From assembly GCF_041734735.1 (NCBI RefSeq), contig NC_134887.1:33362422-33426421 (forward strand): 64,000 bases of DNA. Reading direction: 5' to 3'. A program made the translations under genes and the position numbers. This stretch comes from Babylonia areolata (taxonomy: Eukaryota > Mollusca > Gastropoda > Neogastropoda > Buccinidae). The notes below the pieces were generated by a model. That model was not told the DNA's origin. It did no database searches and worked only from the letters and a program-made list of their open reading frames with translations. Below, in pieces: positions 22,881-37,127 of this stretch (positions within the stretch are counted from its first letter, which is position 1; every line of letters starts with the position of its first letter).

Positions 22881-25800
22881 ATCAAACATAGACTAAAATG
22901 AAGTAAAGAAGAATGCAATACAAGGAAAACTGACCTTGAAAGAATGCGCTGTGAGAAATTCTGAACTTCATATCCAGCATGGTTTCGTAAATGTGCTGGA
23001 AACAAACAACACAGGCCACTGTAGAAGAAGGGAGCTGACACATGCATTTTGCAGAATGGGGCTACAGAGAAAATACAGCTTATATTGTATTTCATTGTAC
23101 TGTATTGTATTGTATTGTATTGTATTGTATTGTATTGTATTGCATTGTATTGTATTGTAGTGTATTGTATTGTATTGTACTGTATTGTATTGTATTGTAT
23201 TGTATTGCATTGTATTGTATTGTATTGTAGGTCAGGTCTCTACCTGCCACAGGTACCATGTAACCCTGTGCTACCTGTCACATGTGGGCAGATGGAGCTC
23301 GACAGCCTGGGAAGGCAGTCCATCTAAGACAAGGAAAAGTCTGAAGTAAAACCCATGAAGTGCTAAGGAATGCAGGACAGTCTCGACATGCATTGACCCT
23401 GGGTCCATGGCCATGTCCCGACTTTCAGTAGCCGCGCCCCCGTGCCTCCGAGGAAGGTTTTTGAGCCAGAGGCTAGGACAAGGACAGTCTGATATAAAAC
23501 CTACGACCTGAGGACCTCACTGTCACCGTCCCAGCTTGCTAGGCTATGGCAGATGAACCACGGGTGTAAAGGGTGGGGCCAGTACTGCGCACACTGCACT
23601 CCACCTAAAAATTCCATTGCGCAGGCTTGAAGGACATGTCCACGTCCGCGCCACCAACTATTCCAAGTCCTGCAGCGATGGGAAAGGGGCGAAAACGGCA
23701 GGTGGAAGATGTCACTGGAAGCCGCAGTTCCAATCCTGCATGCAGGCGGTTCAGGATATTGGTCGCCTGATTGTTGACCCGGAGGTGACAGCATCACTCG
23801 GCAGCACCCTGAACGACCAAGCAGCCTTTTCTAGGGACAGCACTGCTTGCTCCACACAGAGAGGGGCCTAGAAAAGGTGGTCCAAACAAATGCTCATCTC
23901 CATACCCCCCAGTTGGCTAGCCGCGGTCAACGGGCATCTCCAAATGCGGTCAAACAACAATAGAGAAGAAAAGGCCGGCACCTGCCTCACAATTAGGTGC
24001 AAAAGGACTAAAGGTAGCATGCTGGAACATCAGAACCATGCATGACTCTGCAGACAGCAACCACCCAGAAAGGCGTTCCGCTCTAGTCGCACACAAACTT
24101 CAGAGACTGAACATTGACATTGCTGCCGTCAGCGAAGTCCGCTTTGCAGGGGAAGGCAGCCTCCAGGAACACGGCGCTGGGTACACCCTCTACTGGTCAG
24201 GCAAGCCAGAGACCGAGAGACGCCTTTATGGCGTAGGCTTTATGGTCAGGAGCACCATTGCCTCCAAGCTTGAAAACCTGCCAACAGGACACTCAGACCG
24301 AATTATGTCCATGCGCCTCCCACTACGGAACAAACAGCATGCCACTCTGTTCAGCGTGTACGCTCCAACCCTCCAAGCGGACCCCACAGAAAAGGTCAAG
24401 TTTTACACTGATCTGCGCAACCTCGTTCAGAACACCCCTGCTGACGACAAGGTCATCATCCTTGGCGACTTCAATGCCAGAGTTGGCCAAGATTCAGAAG
24501 CCTGGAAAGGAGTCCTTGGCAAGCATGGCGTTGGTAATTGCAACGACAATGGGCGCCTTCTTCTCGAGTTCTGTGCAGAACAGCAATTTACCATCACCAA
24601 CACCATTTTCCAGCAGAAGGACAGCCTGAAGACAACGTGGATGCATCCTCGGTCCAAACATTGGCACCTCATTGATTACATCCTGATGCGCCAGAGAGAC
24701 GTACGAGACGTCCTACACACCCGAGTGATGCCCAGCGCGGAGTGTCATACTGACCACCGCCTCGTCCGCAGCAAGCTCAGGCTCCACTTCAAGCCCAAAC
24801 CAAAGAAAGGAGGAGCTCCTAGGAAGAAATTCCAGGTCGGCAACTTTCAGTCAGCTGAAGTGAAAGCTGAATTCCAGGCGAAGCTTCAGGACAAACTTGA
24901 AGACCCCAGTTGCCCCACAGACCCCTCTCCAGAAGCACTATGGGCACAGCTGAAATCAGCCATCCTGCAGTCCTCTGAAGAAGTCCTAGGGTTCTCATCG
25001 AAAAAGAACAAGGACTGGTTTGACGAAAACAACCAGGAGATCCAAGAATTGCTGGCGAAGAAGAGATCAGCCCACCAGGCTCACCTTGCACAACCGTCTT
25101 GTCCGGTGAAGAAAGCAACCTTCCGGCTCATATGCAGCAACCTCCAGCGCAAGCTTCGTGAGATTCAAAATGGGTGGTGGACCAACCTGGCAGAGAGGGC
25201 TCAGCTTTGTGCAGACACTGGTGACTACCGGGGCTTATACGAAGCCTTGAAGGCGGTATACGGTCCCTCATACCAGGTCCAGAGTTCTTTGCGCAGCGCA
25301 GACGGCCAGGCGCTCTTCACAGACAAGACGTCGATCCTGAACAGGTGGTCGGAACATTTCCAGGCCCTCTTCAGCGCCAACCGCACGGTTCAAGACTCGG
25401 CAATTCTCCGCATCCCACAACAGCCAGTGAAATTACAACTGGACGAGCTACCAACCCTAGAAGAGACTGTCAAGGCCATTGAACAGCTGAAATGTGGCAA
25501 GGCAGCAGGGGTTGACGGAATTCCGCCGGAGGTGTGGAAGAATGGAGGCTCAGCACTACACTCCAAACTCCACAACCTCTTTGTCTGCTGCTGGGAGCAA
25601 GGCAAACTACCACAGGACCTCCGTGACGCAGTCATCATCACCCTGTATAAAAACAAGGGAGAAAAGTCGGACTGCTCCAACTACAGGGGGATAACTCTGC
25701 TCTCCATCGCAGGCAAGATCCTCGCCAGAGTCCTCCTAAATCGGCTGGTGCCTACTATCGCCGAAGAACATCTCCCAGAGAGTCAGTGTGGCTTTAGAGC

Positions 25801-28342
25801 CAACAGAGGCACCACTGACATGGTCTTCGTTCTCAGACAGCTACAAGAAAAATGTCGGGAACAGAACAAAGGACTGTATGCGACATTCGTCGATCTCACG
25901 AAAGCTTTCGACACCGTGAGCAGAAAAGGTCTGTGGGAGATCATGAAACGTCTAGGATGCCCCCCAAAATTCCTCAGCATGGTCATCCAACTACATGAGG
26001 AACAGCGTGGACAGGTCAGACACAGCAACGACCTTTCGGAGCCCTTCCCAATTGGAAATGGAGTGAAACAAGGTTGTGTCCTCGCGCCGACCCTCTTCAC
26101 GATCTTCTTCAGCATGATGCTCCAACAGGCCACTGAAGATCTTGGCGACGACGACGGTATCTTCATCAGATACCGCACTGATGGCAGCCTATTCAACCTG
26201 AGGCGGCTACAGGCCCACACCAAGACACTGGAGCAACTCATCAGAGAGCTTCTGTTTGCCGACGATGCTGCCCTCGTCGCCCATACAGAAGCGGCCCTGC
26301 AGCGTATAACGTCCTGCTTCGCAGAGGCTGCGCAGCTCTTCGGCCTAGAAGTCAGTCTGAAAAAGACGGAAGTTCTCCACCAGCCTGCCCCACGGGAAGA
26401 ATTCCACGCTCCTCACATCAACATCGGTGAGACAGAGCTGAAGTCGGTCCACCAGTTCAGCTACCTAGGCTGCACCATCTCGTCTGACGCCAAGATCGAC
26501 AAGGAGATCGACAACAGACTTGCAAAGGCAAACAGCGCATTCGGCAGGCTGTACAAGAGAGTATGGAACAACAAACACCTGAAGAAAGACACAAAGATCA
26601 GCGTGTACAGAGCTGTTGTACTGCCCACCCTGTTGTATGGCTCCGAAACCTGGGTCACCTACCGGCACCACATACGACTGCTTGATCGCTTTCACCAGCG
26701 CTGCCTTCGCACCATCCTCAGCATCCACTGGAGTGACTACATCACAAATGTCGAGGTCCTGGAGCAGGCAAAGACTATCAGCATCGAGGCAGTGCTGCTA
26801 AAGACCCAGCTACGTTGGGCAGGGCACGTGTCCAGGATGGAGGACCACCGCCTGCCCAAGATCGCGCTGTATGGCGAACTGTCCACTGGCCACCGTGACA
26901 GAGGAGCACCCAAGAAGAGATACAAAGACTCCTTGAAGAAAGCTCTCGGTGCCTGTCACACTGACCATCGCCAGTGGTCCGCAGTAGCCGCTGATCGAGA
27001 GACCTGGCGACGCACCATCCACCAAGCTGTCTCCTCCTTCGAAAACAACCGCAGGGCCAGCCTTGAGGACAAATGCAGAAGGAGGAAGAACCACGACGCT
27101 GCAGCCGCGAACCCAGACCAGACTTTCCCATGCAACCGCTGCGGCCGACTCTGCTTTTCCCGCATTGGCCTTGTCAGCCATGAGCGTGCCTGCATCAGAC
27201 ATGGACAACGCCCTTCCTAGATCTTCGTCAGCGAAGCCAGGCCATGATGATGATGATGATGATGTATTGTAGAGTAGTGTATTGTAGTGTACTGTGCTGC
27301 TCTTTGTCACAACAGGTTTCTCTGCATGAAAATCGGGTTGCTCTCCCCACCAAGAGAATGTGTCGCTACAGTTTAGTGCCACAACCCCCTTTTTTTTCTT
27401 TCTTTTGTTTTCCTATCAAAGAGGATTTTCCTACAGAATTCTGGCAGGGAGATAAGGTAGGTCAAGGCCACACACTTTACAGGCTGAGTGTTCTGCTCCT
27501 AACTTTTGTGTCGAGTTTTACCTCTTTTACCCTGTGTTGGACTGCAATTCTTTTTTTTTTAGTGCAAGACAACCCTTTTGTCAGGTGTGTTAACAGTTTT
27601 TATGAGTAAGCTAAACACAACGCATCAGATTGTGTCACAGCAAGTACCGACAAAAAAACAACAACAAAAAACTGAAGAGGAAACTTCTCGTTACTTTACC
27701 ACAACATTCACATGATTTTCCTTTTTTCCCTTTTTAATTGTAAGCATTTTGTTTCAAGGGAACAATTAAAAAAAAACAACAACAACCCATAACCAAATTA
27801 TGTGCAATACAAAACAACATCAGCTAAACAATATGAGAGTATCTTTTTCAATAGGCACACGCTTCTTGCATATATGCAGAAACAATTTGACATTAAAAAT
27901 CACAGGCAAAATAGGTATGTCTTACCCCATCTCCATAGATAAGTTCATAGGGCTCTTCTGACGTACTGTTGCTAGTTCTGCAATAGACATTTCACTTTTC
28001 ACATTTTTTGATGATGTCATTCGACCATGAAAGAAGTCTGCATACTGACTAAAAATATGGATTATCCATTTATTTCATTAACACGTTTTTTTGTGTGTGT
28101 GTGTTACTTGTTCAAACGTATCACTTTCTTAACAAAACAATTTTAACAGATCCATTATTAATATTTAGTACCTACTGATGATAGGTGAGTGCATGTCTTT
28201 TGTGTGCACATGCACTATGCATGTGTGTGTATATATGTGAACTGCAACCATGCATCTGCAAGTACGCACAAACAAAATCAGTAAAGCATCAGTATATGTT
28301 GTGCACATACATTTGTATTTCACAGAAAAACAAACAGAAAAG

Positions 28343-28379
<37 letters not shown>

Positions 28380-31300
28380 CATGCATTGTACAGAAATGAC
28401 AACAAGAAAAAAAGAAAAAAGAAATACTTGGTAATATAACAGCTCGGAAAATGTATATCTGCATTTCTAAAATAAGCTCACAACCACACAATCATTAAGA
28501 ATGCAGGAACAGTAAAGGGAATTATTGCAGAAAACACACAAAAAAAGATTTGCCTGTATGTTTTAATCAGTTTTTAATGGGGATCCAACTGAACCAGTAA
28601 AGGAGTATTTCCCCATAAAAGCAACAAATCTGCATTACCTGACGCTCTTCCATGCAAGATAAAGATAAGATACAACTTTCTTGTTTGTTAATTCACAGAA
28701 ATTTGTCTTTTGGCTGGAGAACGTTTGTATTTGTATTTGGATTTCTTATCACAACAGATTTCTCTGTGTGAAATTCAGGCTGCTCTCCCCAGGGAGAGCA
28801 CGTCGCTACACTACAGCGCCACTCATTTTTTTGTATTTTTTCCTGCCTGCAGTTTTATTTGTTTTTCCTGTCGAAGTGGATTTTTCTACAGAATTGTGAC
28901 AGGAACAACCCTTTTGTTGCCGTGGGTTCTTTTACATGCGCTAAGTGCATGCTGCACACGGGACCTCGGTTTATCGTCTCATCTGAATGACTTGCGTCCA
29001 GACCACCCACTCAAGGTCTAGTGGAGGGGGAGAAAACACCGTTGGCCGAGCCATGATTCGAACCAGCGCACTCAGATTCTCTCGCTTCCTAGGCGGACGC
29101 GTTACCTCCAGGCCATCACTCCACTTGGATGTAACACCAAACAAACACACCGCAATCACGACACACACACACATTTTCAATGACTTTGCCATTCCAGAGG
29201 GACTGAAGTAAAATCAGACCAAAAGGATCAAACAAACAAACAAACAAACAAAATCCTCCACAGGCATGTGTTTGACACTGAGCTGACTCACTTGGCGGAA
29301 CAGGGCCGGAAAAAGAAGGTGGACACGCTGGCTGCCTTTCCTTCTCCTTCTGTGAAGTATTTGTGGATGGATTCCTTTTCGGCTTCCATCTGTTCCTGTG
29401 TATGAATAATAAATAAATACATAAATAAGGAAAGAAAGAAAGAAACATGCTAATTCCATCTGTTCCCGGGTAAAAAAAGAAAGAAAGAAAGAAAACATTC
29501 TGCTTCTATTCATTCCTGATTAAAATTAATAAAGAAAGACAGAAAGAAACAAATGAACAAATGAATAAGTACATAATCAGATAAAATTTTACCCAGTTAT
29601 TTTACAATTTTGACTGTAAATGTCAAAACACTGAATATTTCAACAACAACAACAAAAAGACAGTATCAACAAAACCTTTCCACAATTTTTCATCTACTTT
29701 TTTTTTTCTTTTTTTTTTGAGGAAAGATTTAGATGACAAATCACTAACACAAATGAAGCCTGACTGGATGACACAGGAAACGAATGATGAGCGCCCAAAG
29801 ACAGCTGTCAGTCACCTCTACCCAGGTAGGCAGCCTGTTGTACAAATGACTTCGTGTCTGTAAAGTGCTAAGGGCTTGGTCTCTGACTGAGGACAGGTGC
29901 TATAGAAGTATCCGTATCACTCATTCAGTACCTTTCTGGTGGTGTTCACGGCAAATTATCACCTTCGTGGTGTGGTTAACGATATATCATTACCTTTGTG
30001 GTGGTGTTGACGAGACATCATTACCTCTGTGGTGGTGCTGACGAGACATCATTACCTCTGTGGTGGTGCTGACGAGACATCATTACCTCTGTGGTGGTGC
30101 TGACGAGACATCATTACCTCTTTACCTCTGTGGTGGTGTTGATGAGACATCATTACCTCTTTACCTCTGTGGTGGTGCTGATGAGACATCATTACCTCTT
30201 TACCTCTGTGGTGGTGTTGATGAGACATCATTACCCCTTTACCTCTGTGGTGGTGCTGACGAGACATCATTACCTCTGTGGTGGTGCTGACGAGACATCA
30301 TTACCTCTGTGGTGGTGCTGACGAGACATCATTACCTCTTTACCTCTGTGGTGGTGCTGACGAGACATCATTACCTCTTTACCTCTGTGGTGGTGCTGAC
30401 GAGACATCATTACCTCTGTTGTGGTGCTGATGAGACATCATCACCTCTTTACCTCTGTGGTGGTGCTGACGAGACATCATTACCTCTTTACCTCCGTGGT
30501 GGTGCTGACGAGACATCATTACCTCTGTGGTGGTGCTGACGAGACATCATTACCTCTGTGGTGGTGCTGACGAGACATCATTACCTCTGTGGTGGTGCTG
30601 ATGAGACATCATTACCTCTGTGGTGGTGCTGATGAGACATCATTACCTCTGTGGTGGTGTTGACGAGACATCATTACCTCTTTACCTGTGGTGGTGCTGA
30701 CGAGACATCATTACCTCTGTGGTGGTGCTGACGAGACATCATTACCTCTGTGGTGGTGCTGACGAGACATCATTACCTCTGTGGTGGTGTTGACGAGACA
30801 TCATTACCTCTGTGGTGGTGCTGACGAGACATCATTACCTCTGTGGTGGTGTTGACAACATATCATTACCTTCGTGATGGTGATGAACACACATTACCTT
30901 TGTGGTGGTGTTGATGACAAATCAATACCTTCTTGGTGGTGTTAACGACAAATCATTACCTTCGTGGTGTTGTTGACGACAAACTCAGCCACAGCCAGCG
31001 TGCCTCCTTCGCCCCGTGTTGTTCGCACGGTCAGCTGTCGCCAGTGGCCGCAGTGCGTGCGGTGGTTGAACGGGGGGTACAGACTCTGGCGGACGTACTT
31101 CTCAAAGCTCTGCAGCACAAGTACCCATCAGTTCAGTTCAGTTCTGTCAATTCTGGCTCACAGCCCAGCCAATCAGAATCTTCTTCTTCAGAACACATCT
31201 CAATGAAATAAACCATTAATAATTCGGAAATATGACTCGATTCGGGATGACTTACAACCTGTTACTGGTATGACTGTGAAGATTTTTTTTCATACTATGT

Positions 31301-34300
31301 TTAAGCCAATTTTGATATTGCCAGACGAAGTATTTCCAGAGAAAATGGCAATGTTAAAGTTTACCATGGACACGCAGACAAACACACACACACAGACAAC
31401 CGAACACCCGGTTAAAACATAGACTCACTTTGTTTACACAAGTGAGTAAAAAATAAAACATAGACTCACTTTGTTTACACAAGTAAGTCAATGATGAAAA
31501 GACATGAAAAATCAGAGAACATAACCTGTTCATACAAACAATTACACACACATGCATAAATACAATTACACACACACACAAACACCCACACTCACATATA
31601 CACAAACACATGCTGCATGCACAAGTGCATGCACACAGACACAGACACAGACACACAGACATACATCCTCACACTTTCATACTCACATCCATACACAAAC
31701 CACTAATGCAAGCCGACACACAAAGACACATGCACACCCAAATACACACACACACACATCCAAACACACACACAAACATACACATGCACACACGCACCCA
31801 AACACACACACACACACACACGCACCCAAACACACACACTCACCCACCCAAACACACACACACCCAAACACACGCACACACCTAAACACACACACACACC
31901 CAAACACACATACAAACATACACCCACACACAACACACGAACATACACACACACACACGAACACAAACCTACCTCCACCACCACTTTGGAATGTGGTGAG
32001 ATGATGGAGATTTCAGAGGGACTTCCCACACCATCCGTCCCGTCCTTGTACAACCCAAACCGGAACCCCACCACTATCTCTGCACACGCCACCGTCACCT
32101 CACTGAGCTTCTCTTGTTTGATTGTTATCATAATTACTGTTAGTAGTCTTCTTCTTCTTCTTATCATTATTATTGTTGTTTTTTTATTATATTTTTTTTT
32201 TATCATCATTATTATTGTTATCATCATCATCACTATCATTATTACTTCTTCTTCTTCTGCGTTCACTCGTATGCACACGAGTGGGTTTTTACATGTATGA
32301 CCGTTTTTACCCCGCCATGTAGGCAGCCACATGCTGGGTATGTTCTTGTTTCCATAACCCACCGAACGCTGACATGGATTACAGGATCTTTAACGTGCGT
32401 ATTTGATCTTCTGCTTGCATACACACACGAAGGGGGTTCAGGCACTAGCAGGTCTGCACATATGTTGACCTGGGAGATCGTAAAAATCTCCACCCTTTAC
32501 CCACCAGGCACCGTCAACGTGATTCGAACCCGGGACCCTCAGATTGACAGTCCAACGCTTTAACCACTCGGCTATTGCGCCCGTCTATCATTATTACAAA
32601 TATTGCTATCATTATGATTCTTCTTCTTCTTATTGTTATTATTGTATGGCTGTCAGTTGTGTCCGACTGTGACCATCAGCACAGCAGAAGAGGTAACTGC
32701 TGTCCTGGCTATCTGGGCTACAATCTGATTATAGTGGAGAGTGCCTTGCGCAAGTTACATCCCCACTCTAATAACAATAATGATGATACTACCACTACTA
32801 CTAGTTACTATTGTCATTATCATTATTTCTATTACCATTAACATTGATGCTTATTCAATGTCCATCTTCAGTCAGAAGTCAGGCATCTGCATGGCAGATG
32901 TGGTGTAGCGTATATGGATTTGTCCGAATGCAGCGACGCCTCCTTGAGCTACTGAAACTGAAAACTGAAACTTCAGTCAGAGACCAAACTCTTAGCTCTT
33001 TACAGAGTCATTTCAGCCAACTGACAGCTGTAGTCATTCGTTTCCCGTGTCATTCAGTTCTGCTTCAGTCACGTGCACACATACACAAGGTATATATGAG
33101 TGGACTTTTTCTGCAAAATTTTGCCAGAGAAAACCCTTTTGTTGCCGTGAGTTCTTTAACATGCGCTAAATGCATGCTGCACACCCCAACATGAGACAAA
33201 GGGCAAGCAACCACACACCCTAACGTAAAACGAAGGGCAAACAGCCAATCAACTCACCACTTCCATCCTCACTGCGTCCAATGGAAAACTCCGACTTGTT
33301 GCGGTATCCTTCCATCACCGGCTGCAACAAACAGTGATGAACAACATCATTCAGAACAGCTGGTAAGGGTGATTTCTTCTCTTTCTGTGCTTCTGGGCTA
33401 CAAATCCCACATCCACTTGGATCGACAATGGGCTTTTACATGCTTGACCATTCTACCTCACCATACAGTACACTGTATTTTGGGGTGTGCTTGCGTTTCA
33501 ATAACCTGTCAAACACCGACTCCGATTACAGATCTTTGATGTGCAGATTTGATCTTTTGCATTTGTATACACAGGAGAGGGAATCAGAGCGTTTGAAGAT
33601 CTGCACATATGTTAACCTAGGAAATATGAAAACCCCCACTCTTGACTCACTTAGTACTGCCATTCAGCTCCCCTGACTTTCCCCACAGACAACCTATTTG
33701 TTTGGGTAAGAAATAAAACTGCCAAAAACAAATGTTAGAATTTATGAACTGAAAACTTCCAAACTGATCAGTAATATAACGAGTTAGTTGGGGACAAAAT
33801 TAAAAGCTTCCTCCCTTCTTATGCTATCATACAGTGAGATGAAGAAAGTATCCATATTTTTTGTTTGAAATTTGCACAAACTGATGACTTGCAAACAAAT
33901 CCAGGAAAGCACAAAGAGTTTGAAAAAGTTTAAATTCAGATCATTATATAGCCACGATAGGGCCCCTTCATCTAATTCTGTTAACGCGCACTGTTCACGT
34001 GAATCAGCCACCGTGAAAATAACTCTCTGCTTGCGAGCACAGCAACACACGCTGCATTTATTGGTTGCAATGCAGTGGAGAGTGGAAAGGTCAGTTAAAA
34101 TATTCTTAGCTCATAATGTCATTATGGAAATTAGATGCCACTCCAAAAATTCTAAACTATCTACGGCCCGAACTAGAGCCCTTCATCTGAAAGGGTTGTA
34201 AACAGTAGGGCACCGATTGGGGCCTTTTGTCCTAAATGAGTTAATCCACCAGGCATGACATCTGGATTGAACCCAAGACCCTGAGACTGAAAGCCCAATG

Positions 34301-36832
34301 CTTTTACCATTCAACAATTGTGCCCATTATTTGGGTGTTTATACATATGTTAAATGTGAATTGCCAAGGATCGCTGTGCATCGCCAAGGCCAGCTCCGCT
34401 TTTGGCAGACTCAACAACAGGCTGTGGAACAACAAAGGCATCAGGCTCAGCACCAAAAAATCAAAGCCTACAGAGCTGTTGTGCTGACCACCTTGTTGTA
34501 CTGCTGTGAAACATGGACGACATATCGCCGTCACATTCAACAACTTGAGCAGTTTCACCAGAGATGCCTATGAAAGATCCTCAGCATAAAGTGGCATGAC
34601 AGGGTCTCCAACCTCCAGGTCCTAGAGAGGAGCGGCCTGCCCAGCATCAAAAGCCTGCTAATCCTGTGCCAGCTATGCTGGACAGGACACATTGTCTGCA
34701 TGACAGACAGCAGGATCCCGAAGATGCTTTTGTATGGCCAGCTGAAGGAAGGCCACTGCAAACTTGGAAGACCCTGCAAGCACTTCAAGGACAAACCTCA
34801 AAGCCTGTGACATAGAAATTGCTTCCTGGGAAACTGATGCCCTTGATCATTCTTGCTGGAGGATGCTGTGCTCTAGTGGCATAAAGACGTTTGAAAACAA
34901 GAGAATGCTGGCCATTAAGGAGAAGCGTGAGCGAAGGAAGCAGGGCTCAACTTCTGGAGACGGTTTCCCTTGCAACACCTGTGGGAAGTGCTGCGCATCC
35001 AGAATCGGACTCTTCTCCCATATGAGGACACACACCGACAGATAAGTCAGCCTGCCTACTCATCCGTCAGTCCGACGGAAGACTCTATCATCAAATGTGA
35101 AGATCCATGAGACTGGGCTAAAACCTTGTCCAGTATCAAAAAGGAAATTCATAATATGTTGTTATATGGATGCTCCTACAAAATGAATCCATGGAAGTTG
35201 ATCCAACAGACTGTCATTAAAAAAAAAAGAAAGAACAAACTACAAAAATAATAATTGGCTGTATAATTCCAAAATAATACTCACAGAAGATATGATTTCT
35301 TCAAGGGGGCAACACATCCCATCGTTTTCTTTCCTGAAACATGCACCCACGCACACATACATGCGCGCGCGCACACACACACACACACCACACATACAAG
35401 CATCAATCAGCAAATATAACAATGAACAGCACCAAATGGTACACCAACTATTTACTGGTGAGAACAAAAATAAACAACATAAAATAGACAAAATGAAAAA
35501 TAGATATCAATAGAAATGTATCTTCCCTCCCTCCCTCCCTCCCTCCAACCTACACTTTTCCCTTGTCTTCACGTAAAAAACAACAACAACAACAACCAAA
35601 CCATGCATATAGTATATTTATGTAAAGTTTTCAAACATCTCAAAGTATTTCATTGTAACATATCAAACAAACACCACAGAAGAACACACACACACACACA
35701 AGAACACACACACACACACACACACGCACGCACGCACGCACACGCACGCACACACAAGAATACACACACACAAGAACACACATACACACACACAAAAAAC
35801 ACACACACACAAGAACACACATACACACAAACACACACACGTGCGCGTGCACACACACACAAGAACACACATACACACAAAAAAAACCCCACACACACAC
35901 AAGAACACACACACAAACACACACACAGAGAAGAAACAGACAAGGATCCATAGAATACAGAGCAAGGACAGGAGTGCCTTATTCATGTAGAGACCACTTG
36001 AAAAGGGAACTTTTTTACATCTGTCTGGGGGGACCAACAAAGAGTGGTGTGGGAGTAGTGCCACTGAAAAGGTTCTGATCGTAAGGCAGCACACACACAC
36101 GCACACACACACACACACACAAACACAAGCCTCGTCATAGAGCCAGACTGAGTGAACTTCTTCTTCTTCTTCTGCGTTCACTCGTATGCACACGAGTGGG
36201 CTTTTACGTGTATGACCGTTTTTTACCCCGCCATGTAGGCAGCCATACTCCGTTTTCGGGGGTGTGCATGCTGGGTATGTTCTTGTTTCCATAACCCACC
36301 GAACACCGACATGGATTACAGGATCTTTAATGTGCGTATTTGATCTTCTGCTTGCATATACACACGAAGGGGGTTCAGGCACTAGCAGGTCTGCACATAT
36401 GTTGACCTGGGAGATCGGAAAAATCTCCACCCTTTACCCACCAGGCGCCGTCACCGTGATTCGAACCCGGGACCCTCAGATTGACAGTCCAACGCTTTAA
36501 CCACTCGGCTATTGCGCCCGTCACTGAGTAAACAATCCTGCTCCTTGTCTCTGTAGTTCAGTCAGTCTGCAATGACCTTCTCAGAGCTTCAGACAGAAAC
36601 AGTGAGAAAAAAAGTGATGCTGAACGAGAGAGAAAGACAGAATGATTGTCAGACAGAAAGGAAAAGAGAGATATACATCACAGCGAGAGAGAGAGAGAGA
36701 GAGAGACTGAGAGAGAGAAAGACAGACAGACAGACAGACAGAGACCGAGAGAGAGAGAGAGAAACAGTAAATGAGTAAAAAATAAGTGAAAGGTGAGAGA
36801 AACAGATTTAAAGACAGAAGAAGAAGAAGAAG

Positions 36833-36905
<73 letters not shown>

Positions 36906-36963
36906 GCAAATGAGTAGAGAATAAGTGAAAGGTGAGAGAAACAGATTTAAAGACAGAAGAACA

Positions 36964-37010
<47 letters not shown>

Positions 37011-37068
37011 GTAAATGAGTAGAGAATAAGTGAAAGGTGAGAGAAACAGATTTAAAGACAGAAGAACA

Positions 37069-37127
<59 letters not shown>

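Larger units (their letters stand above)
23085..27480 (-). repeat. Family C SINE split by a LINE
   Basis: An expanded TATTG tail (23090-23230) and the SINE body at 27263-27480 (GTCACAACAGGTTTCTCTGC onward) are halves of one family C copy. A 4-kb LINE was inserted within the pentanucleotide tail. The body is cut short after TTCTGGCAGGGA. Confidence 0.75.

Noticed and set aside
29932-30959. CRISPR-like array
   Set aside because: Units are directly adjacent with no unique spacers, and the context is a spliced eukaryotic gene. The same applies to the arrays at 5515, 21764, 39094, 41709 and 63025.
30909-31211. 92-residue plus-strand frame over TRMT2A exon 12
   Set aside because: It is a shadow of the real minus-strand exon 31109-30960.
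32500-32584. tRNA gene on the minus strand
   Set aside because: It is the head of another family A SINE; the same holds at 36440-36522 and 29040-29110.
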